NCBI GenBank assembly: GCA_039819065.1
Contig: JBCBSS010000016.1
Location: 12,643 to 76,642, forward strand
Length of the DNA stretch: 64,000 bases
Direction of reading: 5' to 3'
DNA from: JBCBSS01 sp039819065
GTDB taxonomy: Bacteria > Bacteroidota > Bacteroidia > Cytophagales > Cyclobacteriaceae
The translations under genes and the position numbers were made by a program. The notes under the pieces are model-generated. The model saw only the letters and a list, made by a program, of their open reading frames with translations. It was not told the origin of the DNA and did not search any database. Positions 55,019-63,356 of the stretch are shown here, in pieces (the first letter of the stretch is position 1; each line of letters starts with the position of its first letter).

Positions 55019-55039
55019 ATACATAGTTTTCCTATGTAT
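55019..55039. promoter_or_regulatory. Candidate PadR operator
   Basis: ATACATAG (55019-55026), 5-nt spacer, CTATGTAT (55032-55039): a perfect dyad with the ATAC/GTAT and ATGT/ACAT character of PadR sites, ending 10 bp from the PadR start codon. Confidence 0.6.
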
Positions 55040-55267
55040 TAAAGTGCAAAAATAGGCAGCTTTAGCTACCTACTGATCCTTAGACTCAATGTTTGCAAAT
55101 GAGGTTGCACCTGGGTAGAAAAAAAATTGGATCGTGGTGTTTGGAGATTACCGCATTTCTTATAGCGTTCTTTTGGAAACCATCAAGTTTTGTGTGGTTA
55201 GCTCTGATAGTTGGGTAGACGTTGAAGGTGTACGAAAGTTGCTTTCGCGGTAGGTAAGTCGCACGAA

Positions 55268-55300
55268 AGTAAACAGGTTACTTGAAGTAACCTGTTTACT
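55268..55300. repeat. 33-bp perfect palindrome (16-bp arms)
   Basis: AGTAAACAGGTTACTT (55268-55283), one central G, then its exact complement (55285-55300). As RNA it gives a 14-bp stem with a 5-nt loop. No U-tract on either side, so not a classical terminator. Confidence 0.6.
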
Positions 55301-55448
55301 GATGACTGCCGTGCTCAAATCACCCATATCCACAAATGATTAAACTCGATATCATCAATTGATTATATGGCATACATTAAGGTGATGCCGGGCGCCAATA
55401 CGTACCTCTTATGAGAATAACGGCAGGTGGTGGGCTAAAATAATACCC

Positions 55449-56141
55449 GTCACTCTGAAAGAGTCTTAGTGGCTATCAATAAAATCAAGCCTATAGTCAA
55501 GAAAAGTAGCGGCCACCTCAAAAAGAGCTTAGAAAGGTCTATTCTGCTTAGCGTAAATGTATATGCACTGAATTGTTGTCGTGCTCGACGCCAATAAGTT
55601 CCTTTCAGGAGGACTACAATGAAGTGGGCAGTAGGCAATGGGAGTGAGCAAAAGAGTTTAAGATCAATCAAAGCAATAAAAGACCTCCCTACAACAGCAC
55701 CAACAATGTATGTCACTCTGAAAGAGTCTTATTAGCTACCAGCAGAATCAGGGCTATAGTCAAGAAAAGTAGCGGCCATCTCAAAGAGAGCTTATCTGCT
55801 TGAGGTAAACGTAATTGCCTCGAATTACCGTTGTGCTCGACGCTACTAAGTTCCTTTCAGGAGGGCCGCAGTAAAGTGGGTAGTAGGCAATGGGAGTGAG
55901 CAAAAGAGTTTAAGATCAATCGAAGCAATACAAGACCTCCCTAATACAGCACCAACAATGTACGTCACTCTGAAAGAGTCTTATTAGCTACCAGCAGAAT
56001 CAGGGCTATAGTTAAGAAAAGCAGCGGCCATCTTAAAGAGAGCTTAGCAAGGTCTATTCTGCTTGAGGTAAACGTAATTGCCTCGAATTACTATTGTGCT
56101 CGACGCTACTAAGTTCCTTTCAGGAGGACAGTGAGCAGTAG
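55449..56141. repeat. Tandem repeat, 250-263 bp unit, about 2.7 copies
   Basis: Units start at 55449, 55712 and 55964, each with GTCACTCTGAAAGAGTC and including AGTTCCTTTCAGGAGG near the middle; the third unit is cut at about 56141. A decayed part of a further copy seems present at 55391-55440. Each unit, read on the minus strand, ends with the same hydrophobic C-terminal segment (WPLLFLTI then LILL, ending KTLSE and a stop). Unit 1 keeps an 88-codon frame (55450-55716); unit 2 has an in-frame stop upstream. Confidence 0.75.
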
Positions 56142-56180
56142 GCGAGTCTTTTGTCTTTTGTCTTTCTTCTTATGTCTAAC

Positions 56181-57620
56181 TCAACGCGGCGCCGTCCTCA
56201 CAAACCGATTGCTGTAGGCGATGCTTCTGTTACCGCCAGCCCAAGAACCAAAACGACGGAATGCGATAGGGCTATGAGGATTAAATTCTCCGGCAGGTTT
56301 GAAGTGCTCATAATATCCGCCGCCACGATAGCCGAATCCTCCGCTTCCTGTGTCTCCTTTAGGCCAGTCTTGGTTAGTAGCGTTGCCTTCTCCGGTTAAC
56401 CTACCATCGCCGTGGGTGCCCTTGTAGGCGCGGCCTTTCTCATGGCCTATGGTAACTACCCTTTCCCAAACGCTTCCGGCCAGATCCATTACCCAATAAT
56501 AAGAGGCGCCAAAAACTTCACGATTGGTATCATTAAGTTCTCCCTCACTCATATTGTTGATCATCTTCAACTCATCGTCCAGGTCAACCACACGAGCAAG
56601 TTTGTCTTTAGAATTTGTACCCCAGGGATATTCCCACTTGATTGGCCTACTAGGCCCACGAGCAGCTTTAGTAAACTCGAACTCAGTCATCGGCCTAAGG
56701 CCTGCCCAATCGGCGAAGGCCAAGCCATCATCCCAACTGATCAGGTTGGCAGGCCGATTAGGTGAACCCGCGACGTATTTGCCATCCTCGAGCTGAATCG
56801 TTCCGCGCTTTTTATAATAGCCTTTGACACCATAGTTGATCCTGAACATGGTTTGTGAAGCGTATAGCGTGTTAAGAAACTCAGCATATTGACCTTGCGT
56901 CGTTTCATACTTCATCACATAAAAGGCATCTACTCCTTTAGGAAAAGTTGACGGGACAGGCCCTTTTTGATCTCCCTGATATTCGGACGTTTGCACTTGA
57001 TAATAGAGGTTTCCTTTGTTAGGGCCTACCGGAATTTCCTGATTTTCTTTACTAATCTGTATCAAGCCATCAGGCTGTCCATTTTCATCCGACTGGTAGA
57101 ATGCGTTGAATGCTATTGCTGTAGCGTCTGGGTCTCCAAGGGTGAAACCTCCTTGTGGGATATAAACCATTTCAATGGCATGTGCCCTAGCAGACCAACC
57201 GTAGCGTTGTATTCTCTCAAGGCTCTTGACATCCAATTTGACCTTAACAACCAGTTCTACATCACCTTTGTATGTCCCCTTGGGATAAACAAACATACCC
57301 ATCCGATCATCCGGGACTTCAAAAGCGACATCGGGGCCATTGGTACTGATCAATTCATGTCCATCAGCATTAACCAGCGCTTGCTTCCAATTAGTCTCTC
57401 CATTGCGATTGTTTCCGATCTTGAAAAACAGCCAGGCAGCATCATGATTCTTCTTGTTATTCCATGCATTCTTCCAAGAGATATGAACCCTGGCTGTGAG
57501 CTGGGCATTGGGTTTACCCCAATGAAGCATTTCAATTTCTGACCATACTTTCAGGTCACTACCTTGCACACTGAAAATAGTAGCAAAGACTATTCCCAGA
57601 CTGATGATATACTTGGCCAT
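56181..57620 (-). CDS. Secreted SUMF1/FGE-like domain protein without cysteine
   Basis: A 479-residue secreted protein: signal peptide about 1-20, a beta-rich N-terminal domain (about 24-145), then an FGE-sulfatase/SUMF1 domain (about 150-479) with EMVYIPQGGFTLGD, FYVMKYETTQGQYAEFLN, RPANLISWDDGLAFADWAGLRPMTEFEFTKAARG and RGGGYYE. It has no cysteine at all, so it cannot be a copper/cysteine formylglycine-generating enzyme. Two nt separate it from the NTF2-like gene upstream; last of a PadR - permease - NTF2 - SUMF1 operon. Confidence 0.82.
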   Translation of the reverse strand: MAKYIISLGIVFATIFSVQGSDLKVWSEIEMLHWGKPNAQLTARVHISWKNAWNNKKNHDAAWLFFKIGNNRNGETNWKQALVNADGHELISTNGPDVAFEVPDDRMGMFVYPKGTYKGDVELVVKVKLDVKSLERIQRYGWSARAHAIEMVYIPQGGFTLGDPDATAIAFNAFYQSDENGQPDGLIQISKENQEIPVGPNKGNLYYQVQTSEYQGDQKGPVPSTFPKGVDAFYVMKYETTQGQYAEFLNTLYASQTMFRINYGVKGYYKKRGTIQLEDGKYVAGSPNRPANLISWDDGLAFADWAGLRPMTEFEFTKAARGPSRPIKWEYPWGTNSKDKLARVVDLDDELKMINNMSEGELNDTNREVFGASYYWVMDLAGSVWERVVTIGHEKGRAYKGTHGDGRLTGEGNATNQDWPKGDTGSGGFGYRGGGYYEHFKPAGEFNPHSPIAFRRFGSWAGGNRSIAYSNRFVRTAPR

Positions 57621-57621
57621 G

Positions 57622-58062
57622 CTATTGAGGTTGGGATTGCCAGATTACTTTCATGATCATCCACTTACCGTTCTCCTTGGCTAGCATCAAATAATCAATA
57701 CCCCACCAAGCGGTCAGCTTAGCCACGGCGGTTTGATCCAGCACTTCGAACAATTCGATTTCCTTTGGTGATCCTTCTTTAGCAAAGCGTTGCTTCGCTT
57801 TGACGCTTAACGCATAGTCCAATGCTCCTTGATAGGTCATTTCCGAGCCTTTGTACTCGTTGCCATTTCTAGGCACATAGTAGCCATATTTACTGAGTTG
57901 TGGATGCAGACTTGCTACCAGTTTGCTGGTGTCTCCTTCATAGAACCCTTCTACATAGTTGAGAACGGCTTGCTTAACGGCTTCTTCATCTTTCACATTT
58001 TGTGCAAAGGCCATGCTGCCGATGGCCAATACATATAATAAGGCCAAAAGTGGTTTTTTCAT
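57622..58062 (-). CDS. Secreted NTF2-like (lumazine-binding type) protein
   Basis: A 146-residue exported protein from ATG 58062 (the frame is open a further 42 codons to 58188, but only this start gives the signal peptide MKKPLLALLYVLAIGS ending AFAQ). The remainder is a single NTF2-like cone: EEAVKQAVLNYVEGFYEGD, HPQLSKYGYYV and the final WWGIDYLMLAKENGKWMIMKVIW. Members bind or turn over small molecules, often unassigned. Located 8 nt after the permease stop. Confidence 0.8.
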   Translation of the reverse strand: MKKPLLALLYVLAIGSMAFAQNVKDEEAVKQAVLNYVEGFYEGDTSKLVASLHPQLSKYGYYVPRNGNEYKGSEMTYQGALDYALSVKAKQRFAKEGSPKEIELFEVLDQTAVAKLTAWWGIDYLMLAKENGKWMIMKVIWQSQPQ

Positions 58063-58070
58063 GGTTATTG

Positions 58071-60707
58071 TTAATCTTCTTTGATGGTATTTACTGGATT
58101 GGTGTTGGCCGCTCGCAAAGAATGAATGCCAGTGGTAATCATGGCAATCAACAGGGCTATTGCCCCCGCCACGAAAAACAGTTCCCACCGAATGTTAATA
58201 CGATAGGTGAAATCTTGCAGCCATTGATTCATAAGGTACCAGGCTACGGGCCAAGCTATCAGGTTGGAAATCACAACAAGCAAGAGGAAATCTTTTGAAA
58301 CCAAGCCTACAATACTGGCTATGGAAGCGCCCAATACTTTGCGGATGCCAATCTCTTTCAGTCGATTGTGAATGGTATATGTAGCCAATCCTGACAGCCC
58401 AAGACAGGCTATAAATATGGCCAGGGTAGAAAAGTAACCAATCATCTCGCTGATGTTCTGTTCCGAGTTGTATTGCTGGTTTAACCTTTCATCCAGAAAG
58501 AAAGGAATGAAAGGCCTTTCTGGCTCAAACTGCGACCATATTGTTTCTAACTCAGCCAGCATAGGTGATACTTCTCCCGGAGCCACACGCACAGCACAAT
58601 AGCTAATAAAGCTGGGCGCAAATCCAATCACCAATGGGTCAATGGGTCTTTTGAGGTCGGCAAAATTGAAGTCCTCTACAACCCCTATAACAGGCCTGCC
58701 CTTTCGTCCCCATACGATATGCTGTCCTTCCCAATCCTTGTCTTTCAACACTTCCAGCATAGACTCGTTGATGAGCAATGCCCGTGAATCGGCCTCATTC
58801 TCAATATTGAAGTCCCGGCCATCTAAGAGCTTTACGCCAAATGTCTTTAAGAAGTCGTGGTCAGTGAATAACCCTGGTAAATCCTGCCGAGATTCATAGC
58901 CTTTGACACCGAAAGGTCTATTCGGTACATCTTTGCCTAGAATATCGGACATTGTGGCACTAGATATCACAGTGGTCAATGCATTGAGTCGTTGTTTGAA
59001 TTCTATTTGCCTCTCCACTATCGACGTACCTCGAATAGGAACCATAACCACTTGCTCCTTGTCAAAACCCAGCGGTTTGGCTTTCAGAAAGGTGTACTGC
59101 TTATAGATCATAGCGGCGGCTATCACCAACACAATGGAAATGGCGAATTGGAATACTACCAATAACTTCCTTAGGAATTTAGATAGGGATTTTTTTCCTC
59201 CACCTATAACCGATCTCAGTGCCTGGGCAGGATTAAAAGCGGAGAGCAAAAGTGCCGGATAAAAACCAGATACTATACCTAAAAATACGGCACAGCACAC
59301 GACGGCGATTACCAATTCTACCGTGACTAGATAAGATAGGTTGAGCTGTACAACCACGAGGCGCTCAAAGAGTGGCAATGTGAGGGCCACAAGCGCTACC
59401 GCTACAGCTAAACTAATCAGGCTTATCAATATAGATTCTCCAAAGAATTGTAGAATGAGCTGTCGCCTTGAAGAGCCCATCAATTTGCGCACTACCACCT
59501 CTTTGGATCGTTGTATGGAGCTGGCCGTGGTAAGGTTGACAAAGTTGATAGAGGCGATGATTAGTATGAACAAGCCAATGCTGATGGCAATGGTGATCGA
59601 TTCTTCGCTACCATTCACCTCTAATTCCTGGTATAAATGGGAGTTCAGGTGGATGTCGGTAAGTGACTGCATCAGCATGAAGTTGCCTTCTCGCAGGTTT
59701 TCCGGAAAGTTCTTGTTCACAAAATTCTCAAGCTCTTTCTCGAATTGCGCCGCTTCATAACGTTCCGGCAATACCAGATAGGTATGCACCGGATTCCAAT
59801 ACCATCCTTCCCAACCCCAACGGTTTCCGGTGGCCTCGAAAATATCCCCGATGTTGAGCAGTGGCACCAAAAGGTCGAAGTGGAAATGCGAATTCGAAGG
59901 CACATCCTCAACCACGCCTGTGACGGTGAGATCAAGGGCATTCTCAAGTGCTATGGTATGGTTCACTGGATCTTGATCACCAAAATATCTCCTGGCGGTG
60001 CTTTCCGTGAGCACCACAGACTGAGGGTTTGCCAAAGCAGTAGAAGCGTTGCCCTTTAAAAATTTGAAGTCAAATACATCCAGAAAGGTGGTGTCCACAA
60101 AAAACAGATTGTCCTCATAAAAGCTCTGTTCATCTCGGCTAACTAGTGGATCTTTCTGCCATGCCTGATAGATACGCGTAACTGTAATATCCGGATAGTC
60201 ATTGGCGATAGCTGGCCCCACAGCCCATGGTATACTGGCCGAGTATTCTATCAGGTTGCTGCCCTCAAAGAATTTCTGATTGACGCGGTATATCTGGTCT
60301 GCCTTGCTGTGAAAGCGATCAAAACTGCGTTCGTGCAATACGTAAAGCGTAATCAGGAGTGTACATGCCAGGCCGAGCGCCAGGCCTATCACATTGATCC
60401 CGGTATACACGCGGTGTTTGTTCAGATTGCGCATAGCAATCCTGAGGAAGTTACGTATCATGGGCATATGATTGTTCGGATAGTTGGCTCCCTGCCTTGG
60501 GCTTTTAATGTTGGAAGGTTTGAAGGACTTAAGCACTTCTAGGATATAGAGTAACCTGGCTTTGAACGGGCTTTCTTCATCCAGGCGCATGTAGAACATC
60601 TCGTGCAAGTCACCCTGTACTTCATCAAGCAACTCAGGGTGGCAGTACCAGGTTAAAAACCTATCCGCCCAGTGCGGGGGCTGCATATTGTTTTTCGACG
60701 TACTCAA
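58071..60707 (-). CDS. FtsX/MacB-type ABC transporter permease (second copy)
   Basis: An 878-residue permease paralogous to the one at 51978-54665. A short cytosolic prefix with PHWADRFLTWYCHPELLDEVQGDLHE, then MIRNFLRIAMRNLNKHRVYTGINVIG with TM1, a periplasmic domain, core 1 with KEVVVRKLMGSSRRQLI, a second periplasmic domain and core 2 with KEIGIRKVLGASIASIVGLVSKDF. Overlaps the PadR-type gene by 4 nt (ATGA), so it is translationally coupled to its regulator. No ATPase gene adjacent. Confidence 0.9.
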   Translation of the reverse strand: MSTSKNNMQPPHWADRFLTWYCHPELLDEVQGDLHEMFYMRLDEESPFKARLLYILEVLKSFKPSNIKSPRQGANYPNNHMPMIRNFLRIAMRNLNKHRVYTGINVIGLALGLACTLLITLYVLHERSFDRFHSKADQIYRVNQKFFEGSNLIEYSASIPWAVGPAIANDYPDITVTRIYQAWQKDPLVSRDEQSFYEDNLFFVDTTFLDVFDFKFLKGNASTALANPQSVVLTESTARRYFGDQDPVNHTIALENALDLTVTGVVEDVPSNSHFHFDLLVPLLNIGDIFEATGNRWGWEGWYWNPVHTYLVLPERYEAAQFEKELENFVNKNFPENLREGNFMLMQSLTDIHLNSHLYQELEVNGSEESITIAISIGLFILIIASINFVNLTTASSIQRSKEVVVRKLMGSSRRQLILQFFGESILISLISLAVAVALVALTLPLFERLVVVQLNLSYLVTVELVIAVVCCAVFLGIVSGFYPALLLSAFNPAQALRSVIGGGKKSLSKFLRKLLVVFQFAISIVLVIAAAMIYKQYTFLKAKPLGFDKEQVVMVPIRGTSIVERQIEFKQRLNALTTVISSATMSDILGKDVPNRPFGVKGYESRQDLPGLFTDHDFLKTFGVKLLDGRDFNIENEADSRALLINESMLEVLKDKDWEGQHIVWGRKGRPVIGVVEDFNFADLKRPIDPLVIGFAPSFISYCAVRVAPGEVSPMLAELETIWSQFEPERPFIPFFLDERLNQQYNSEQNISEMIGYFSTLAIFIACLGLSGLATYTIHNRLKEIGIRKVLGASIASIVGLVSKDFLLLVVISNLIAWPVAWYLMNQWLQDFTYRINIRWELFFVAGAIALLIAMITTGIHSLRAANTNPVNTIKED

Positions 60708-61024
60708 TTGAAAGACAGCTTAGGTATTTTACTCCAGAGTTGTTCGCGGTGTGTTTGAATGGCTCTGACCGAATGATACCCGGCTTGAGTTACTTCATAA
60801 ATGCGCTTACTCCGGCCGCCACGTTCTTTGGTAGCCCCACCCACTTTGGATTTAATCAGTTCTTTCTTCTCTAATCGCCGCAGTACGGTATGTATGGCGG
60901 GCACGGAAATAGACTTGCCAGTTTGCTCTTGGTACTCTTGCGCAATGGCTACGCCGTAGGCATTTTCTTTTAGAATGATCACCAGAAGCAGGACAGATTC
61001 TTCCAGGTTTCCCAAATTCAGCAT
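60704..61024 (-). CDS. PadR-like transcriptional regulator
   Basis: A 106-residue winged-helix protein: NLEESVLLLVIILKENAYGVAIAQEYQE, ISVPAIHTVLRRLEKKELI and the wing RGGRSKRIYEVTQAGYHSV. First gene of the PadR - permease - NTF2 - SUMF1 operon. A dyad AAGACAA-N15-TTGTCTT begins 2 nt upstream of its start codon (61026-61054). Confidence 0.88.
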   Translation of the reverse strand: MLNLGNLEESVLLLVIILKENAYGVAIAQEYQEQTGKSISVPAIHTVLRRLEKKELIKSKVGGATKERGGRSKRIYEVTQAGYHSVRAIQTHREQLWSKIPKLSFN

Positions 61025-61025
61025 G

Positions 61026-61054
61026 AAGACAATTATTTAATTAATATTTGTCTT
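61026..61054. promoter_or_regulatory. Candidate operator of the second PadR operon
   Basis: AAGACAA (61026-61032) and TTGTCTT (61048-61054) form a perfect 7-bp dyad with a 15-nt AT-rich spacer immediately before the ATG at 61024. The long spacer makes it less typical than 55019-55039. Confidence 0.4.
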
Positions 61055-61165
61055 ATAAATACGACTCCTCAGAAAAATGGTTGCCAAAAAGTCATGTTTT
61101 GGTTGGATTACCCATGTAGTCACGTCATTTCGCGGTTTACGGCAAGGAATAAATCCGAGCAATCT

Positions 61166-61228
61166 CTTGCCGGTTTTAGGTCCTAGAGTGGCTGCGCTTA
61201 TACTAAGGCCAGGGGGAAGACCACCACA
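61166..61228 (-). pseudogene. Short RHS-derived remnant
   Basis: The minus-strand translation contains GGLPPGLSISAATLGPKTGK, clearly related to GLPTGLRLSVAVLRPKTGN at 63200-63262 (about 70% nucleotide identity over 62 bp by eye). No start, stop context or further RHS sequence around it. A relic of a second RHS copy or cassette end. Confidence 0.5.
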
Positions 61229-61263
61229 AGGTTCCGCTTTGCTGATGTTTTATATAAAAAAAC

Positions 61264-61530
61264 TTACCACTTCTGATTAGCTAATTTTTGAAAGTATTCT
61301 ATGCTTTCTTGATTGTCGAAGTTGGCGGTTAATCTATCTTGAAGTTTATCAGAGTATTCTTTTGATGCCAACCCCTTCTTGACAAGTTTGAAATCCTGAA
61401 GCAACTCATCCATAAGATGCCACTCGTCATCACTCGTTAGATTAGTTTTATTCTTAACTTTTTGAACATAGAACCCATCATAGTAGCCATGATATTCTTC
61501 AAACTCCTTTATCTTTTCAAACGTTATCAT
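61264..61530 (-). CDS. Hypothetical 88-residue protein, possible immunity protein
   Basis: ATG 61530 gives MITFEKIKEFEEYHGYYDGFYVQKV and an acidic, helical soluble protein ending FQKLANQKW; the frame is open 12 further codons to 61566 with a less likely start. I recognise no family. Size, acidity and position beside RHS relics are what one expects of a polymorphic-toxin immunity protein, but this is inference. Confidence 0.55.
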   Translation of the reverse strand: MITFEKIKEFEEYHGYYDGFYVQKVKNKTNLTSDDEWHLMDELLQDFKLVKKGLASKEYSDKLQDRLTANFDNQESIEYFQKLANQKW

Positions 61531-61837
61531 GATCTTGTACTTAGTGAAATGTAATTTTAGTAACATTAAGACTAGACTTCAAAGCTGGGTATTTATATAA
61601 TCTCCTAATACTTTCTATTCCTACGCCTTGTTTCGCATTTTGAAAAATATGGATAGTTCCTTTTGCACTTTTAGCTATATAGAATCTAACGATTATAAAG
61701 TGATTACATTTGGAACCAATCCTAAATGAGCGTCTAATCTGGGATCTTCTAAACTCGGATAAGTTAATTCTAAACAAGTTCCTCCTAGAGCCAGAAATAT
61801 ACTTAACAATTCATGTAGTAATCTTAATAGAATGACT

Positions 61838-62131
61838 CTATTCTTTGTACTTCAAAAAGTGCTTCTCTAGTATACTAAGGCTAACATACCTATGTTCAAT
61901 TTCACCATCATCTTGAAAGTCTATGACTATAGCTTCTAATTCTTCGCCAACGTTCGGATAATCTTCTAAAGGCTTGTGGGGATTAGAGGTTAAATGTGGC
62001 GCCAATATTAGCCCATCAAAATTCTGCTCTATATCAAGGAAAACTCCAAATGGCTCAACTTTTATAACCGTACCTTTTAACCTATTTCCTTTATCAATTT
62101 CAACCTGGTCAGTGTGTTTGTTGCCAGGCAA
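61838..62131 (-). CDS. S1-like RNA-binding domain protein, probably 5'-truncated by an insertion sequence
   Basis: 97 residues from a TTG; no ATG exists in frame. The core is an S1/OB-fold: NRLKGTVIKVEPFGVFLDIEQNFDGLI and EAIVIDFQDDGEIEHRYVSLSI. S1 domains bind RNA or occasionally act as immunity proteins in toxin islands. The TTG falls exactly where the ISAs1-type transposase remnant (starting about 62132) begins, so the native start was probably removed by the insertion. Confidence 0.6.
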   Translation of the reverse strand: MPGNKHTDQVEIDKGNRLKGTVIKVEPFGVFLDIEQNFDGLILAPHLTSNPHKPLEDYPNVGEELEAIVIDFQDDGEIEHRYVSLSILEKHFLKYKE

Positions 62132-62823
62132 AAGATGGTACTGGTCAATGGAGAAGTAATTAATTCAAAAGCAAGTGAGATACCTGTTGTCCGGCAGTTG
62201 ATAGAGATGTTGGACCTCAAGGATGTGGTATTTACCATGGATGCCCTTCACTGTCAAAAAAAACAGTAGAAGTGATTATAGACAGTGGCAACAATTATGT
62301 TATTGGTGTAAAGAAGAACCAGAAAACACTTTACCAAGCCATCGAAGAATGTGCAAAAGACAGGCCGGTCGGGTACTGTTCACAACTGGAAATGAACAAA
62401 GGACGATTAGAAACCAGGTCAATAACCGTATTTGATTTACCAAACCATATCAAAGAACAATGGGCCGGAGCCCAACACGGTATCTGGGTAAAAAGACAGG
62501 TGAAGGACAACAGCAAATACAGGATGGAAGACGCATACTACATCAGTAGTATTGAAAAAGGTAGTGCTTTACTCTATAACTATGGCATAAGAAGCCACTG
62601 GTATATAGAAAACAGTTTGCACTGGATCAAAGACACGGTTATGAAGGAGGATGCCTCTAAAATCAAAAAAGGCAATGCCCCTTTCATACTGTCTACCATT
62701 AAAAATGGAGCCATGAACATCTTTAGAAAACAAGGTATGGGTCAGATTGCAAAGGCTATACGCTTGGTAGCCAATGATATTGACACATTAAACAAATGGA
62801 TAAATTAGAATGCAACAGCCCTG
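62132..62823 (+). mobile_element. ISAs1-family insertion sequence remnant (5'-truncated)
   Basis: Right end present: CAGCCCTG ends at 62823, and the reverse complement (CAGGGCTGTTGCATTC) resembles ISAs1-family termini. The left end is missing; sequence begins inside the transposase at about 62132, next to the S1-domain frame. The element encodes the C-terminal half of a DDE transposase in two frames. Confidence 0.7.
62135..62808 (+). pseudogene. Transposase C-terminal half, frameshifted
   Basis: From 62135 the protein reads through GEVINSKASEIPVVRQL and VVFTMDALHCQKK (catalytic D of the ISAs1 DDE domain), then a stop soon after an A8 tract (62256-62263). In the -1 frame it continues VEVIIDSGNNYVIGVKKNQKTL to HWYIENSLHWIKDTVMKEDAS (catalytic E region) and stops at 62808. 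The N-terminal third is missing. Either the A8 tract lost one base or a -1 slip occurs there; with the 5' truncation it is probably inactive. Confidence 0.75.
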
Positions 62824-63346
62824 CGCCACCACCGGGTGTACCAGATGGCAAAGGCATGTTGAGCGGATCTGCCCCGCTGGGGTCACTAAAGTTTACGGGA
62901 TCATTAAATGCATAGTTATAAGGACTCAGGCTACTATATTTCGCCGCCACCGGGTCAATGCCATTCAAACGACCGATAGCCGGGTCGTACTGCCTGAATG
63001 GCGTTTCATATAGGCCGGTCTTTTCGTTGAGTTCACTACTGCCGTTGTAGAGGAAAGGGTTTTTGAAAATATCCTCTCGCACGTGGCTGTTAAAGGCAAG
63101 ACCGAAAGGATAGAAATCCGATGATTGGATCAGCGGGCTTTACGCATGGGTCACGGCAAAGTCATCGAAGTAGACTTCTACCTGGGTGGTGTAGCTGCTA
63201 TTACCAGTTTTAGGTCTTAGGACCGCTACACTTAACCTAAGACCAGTAGGTAAACCCATTTCTGGATAGCCAAAAACCCATACCCAGCCTAAGTACAATC
63301 CTAAAACAATCACGCTTAGTATTATTAATATATTCTTTCTTTTCAT
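62824..63346 (-). pseudogene. RHS repeat-associated core fragment, interrupted
   Basis: In one minus-strand frame: a short TM-like start (MKRKNILIILSVIVLGLYLG), GLPTGLRLSVAVLRPKTGN, VEVYFDDFAVTHA, then a TAA (63140-63142), and on in the same frame SDFYPFGLAFNSHVRE, YETPFRQYDPAIGRLNGIDPVA and YNYAFNDPVNFSDPSGADP, the RHS core signature. It then breaks at the IS end (62823). RHS proteins carry variable C-terminal toxins; here the core is nonsense-mutated and the tip is lost. The first 30 residues may belong to another gene. Confidence 0.75.
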
Positions 63347-63356
63347 TGTCAGTTAT

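Larger units (their letters stand above)
55040..56180. other. 1.1-kb non-genic region with palindrome and tandem repeat
   Basis: Between the PadR gene and the end of the SUMF1-domain gene no intact gene is convincing. It contains a 33-bp palindrome (55268-55300) and a tandem repeat (55449-56141, with a decayed partial copy at about 55391-55440). An 88-codon minus-strand frame at 55450-55716 is part of the repeat and is discussed there. Confidence 0.6.

Noticed and set aside
55449..56141. CRISPR-like array
   Set aside because: Units are about 250 bp and nearly contiguous, with no short repeats alternating with unique spacers and no cas genes.
61541..61777. A 78-codon minus-strand frame between the hypothetical gene and the S1-domain gene
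   Set aside because: Arg/Ile/Lys-rich composition without recognisable domain, and another broken frame in the same stretch also looks partly protein-like; I judge it degraded sequence, not a gene.
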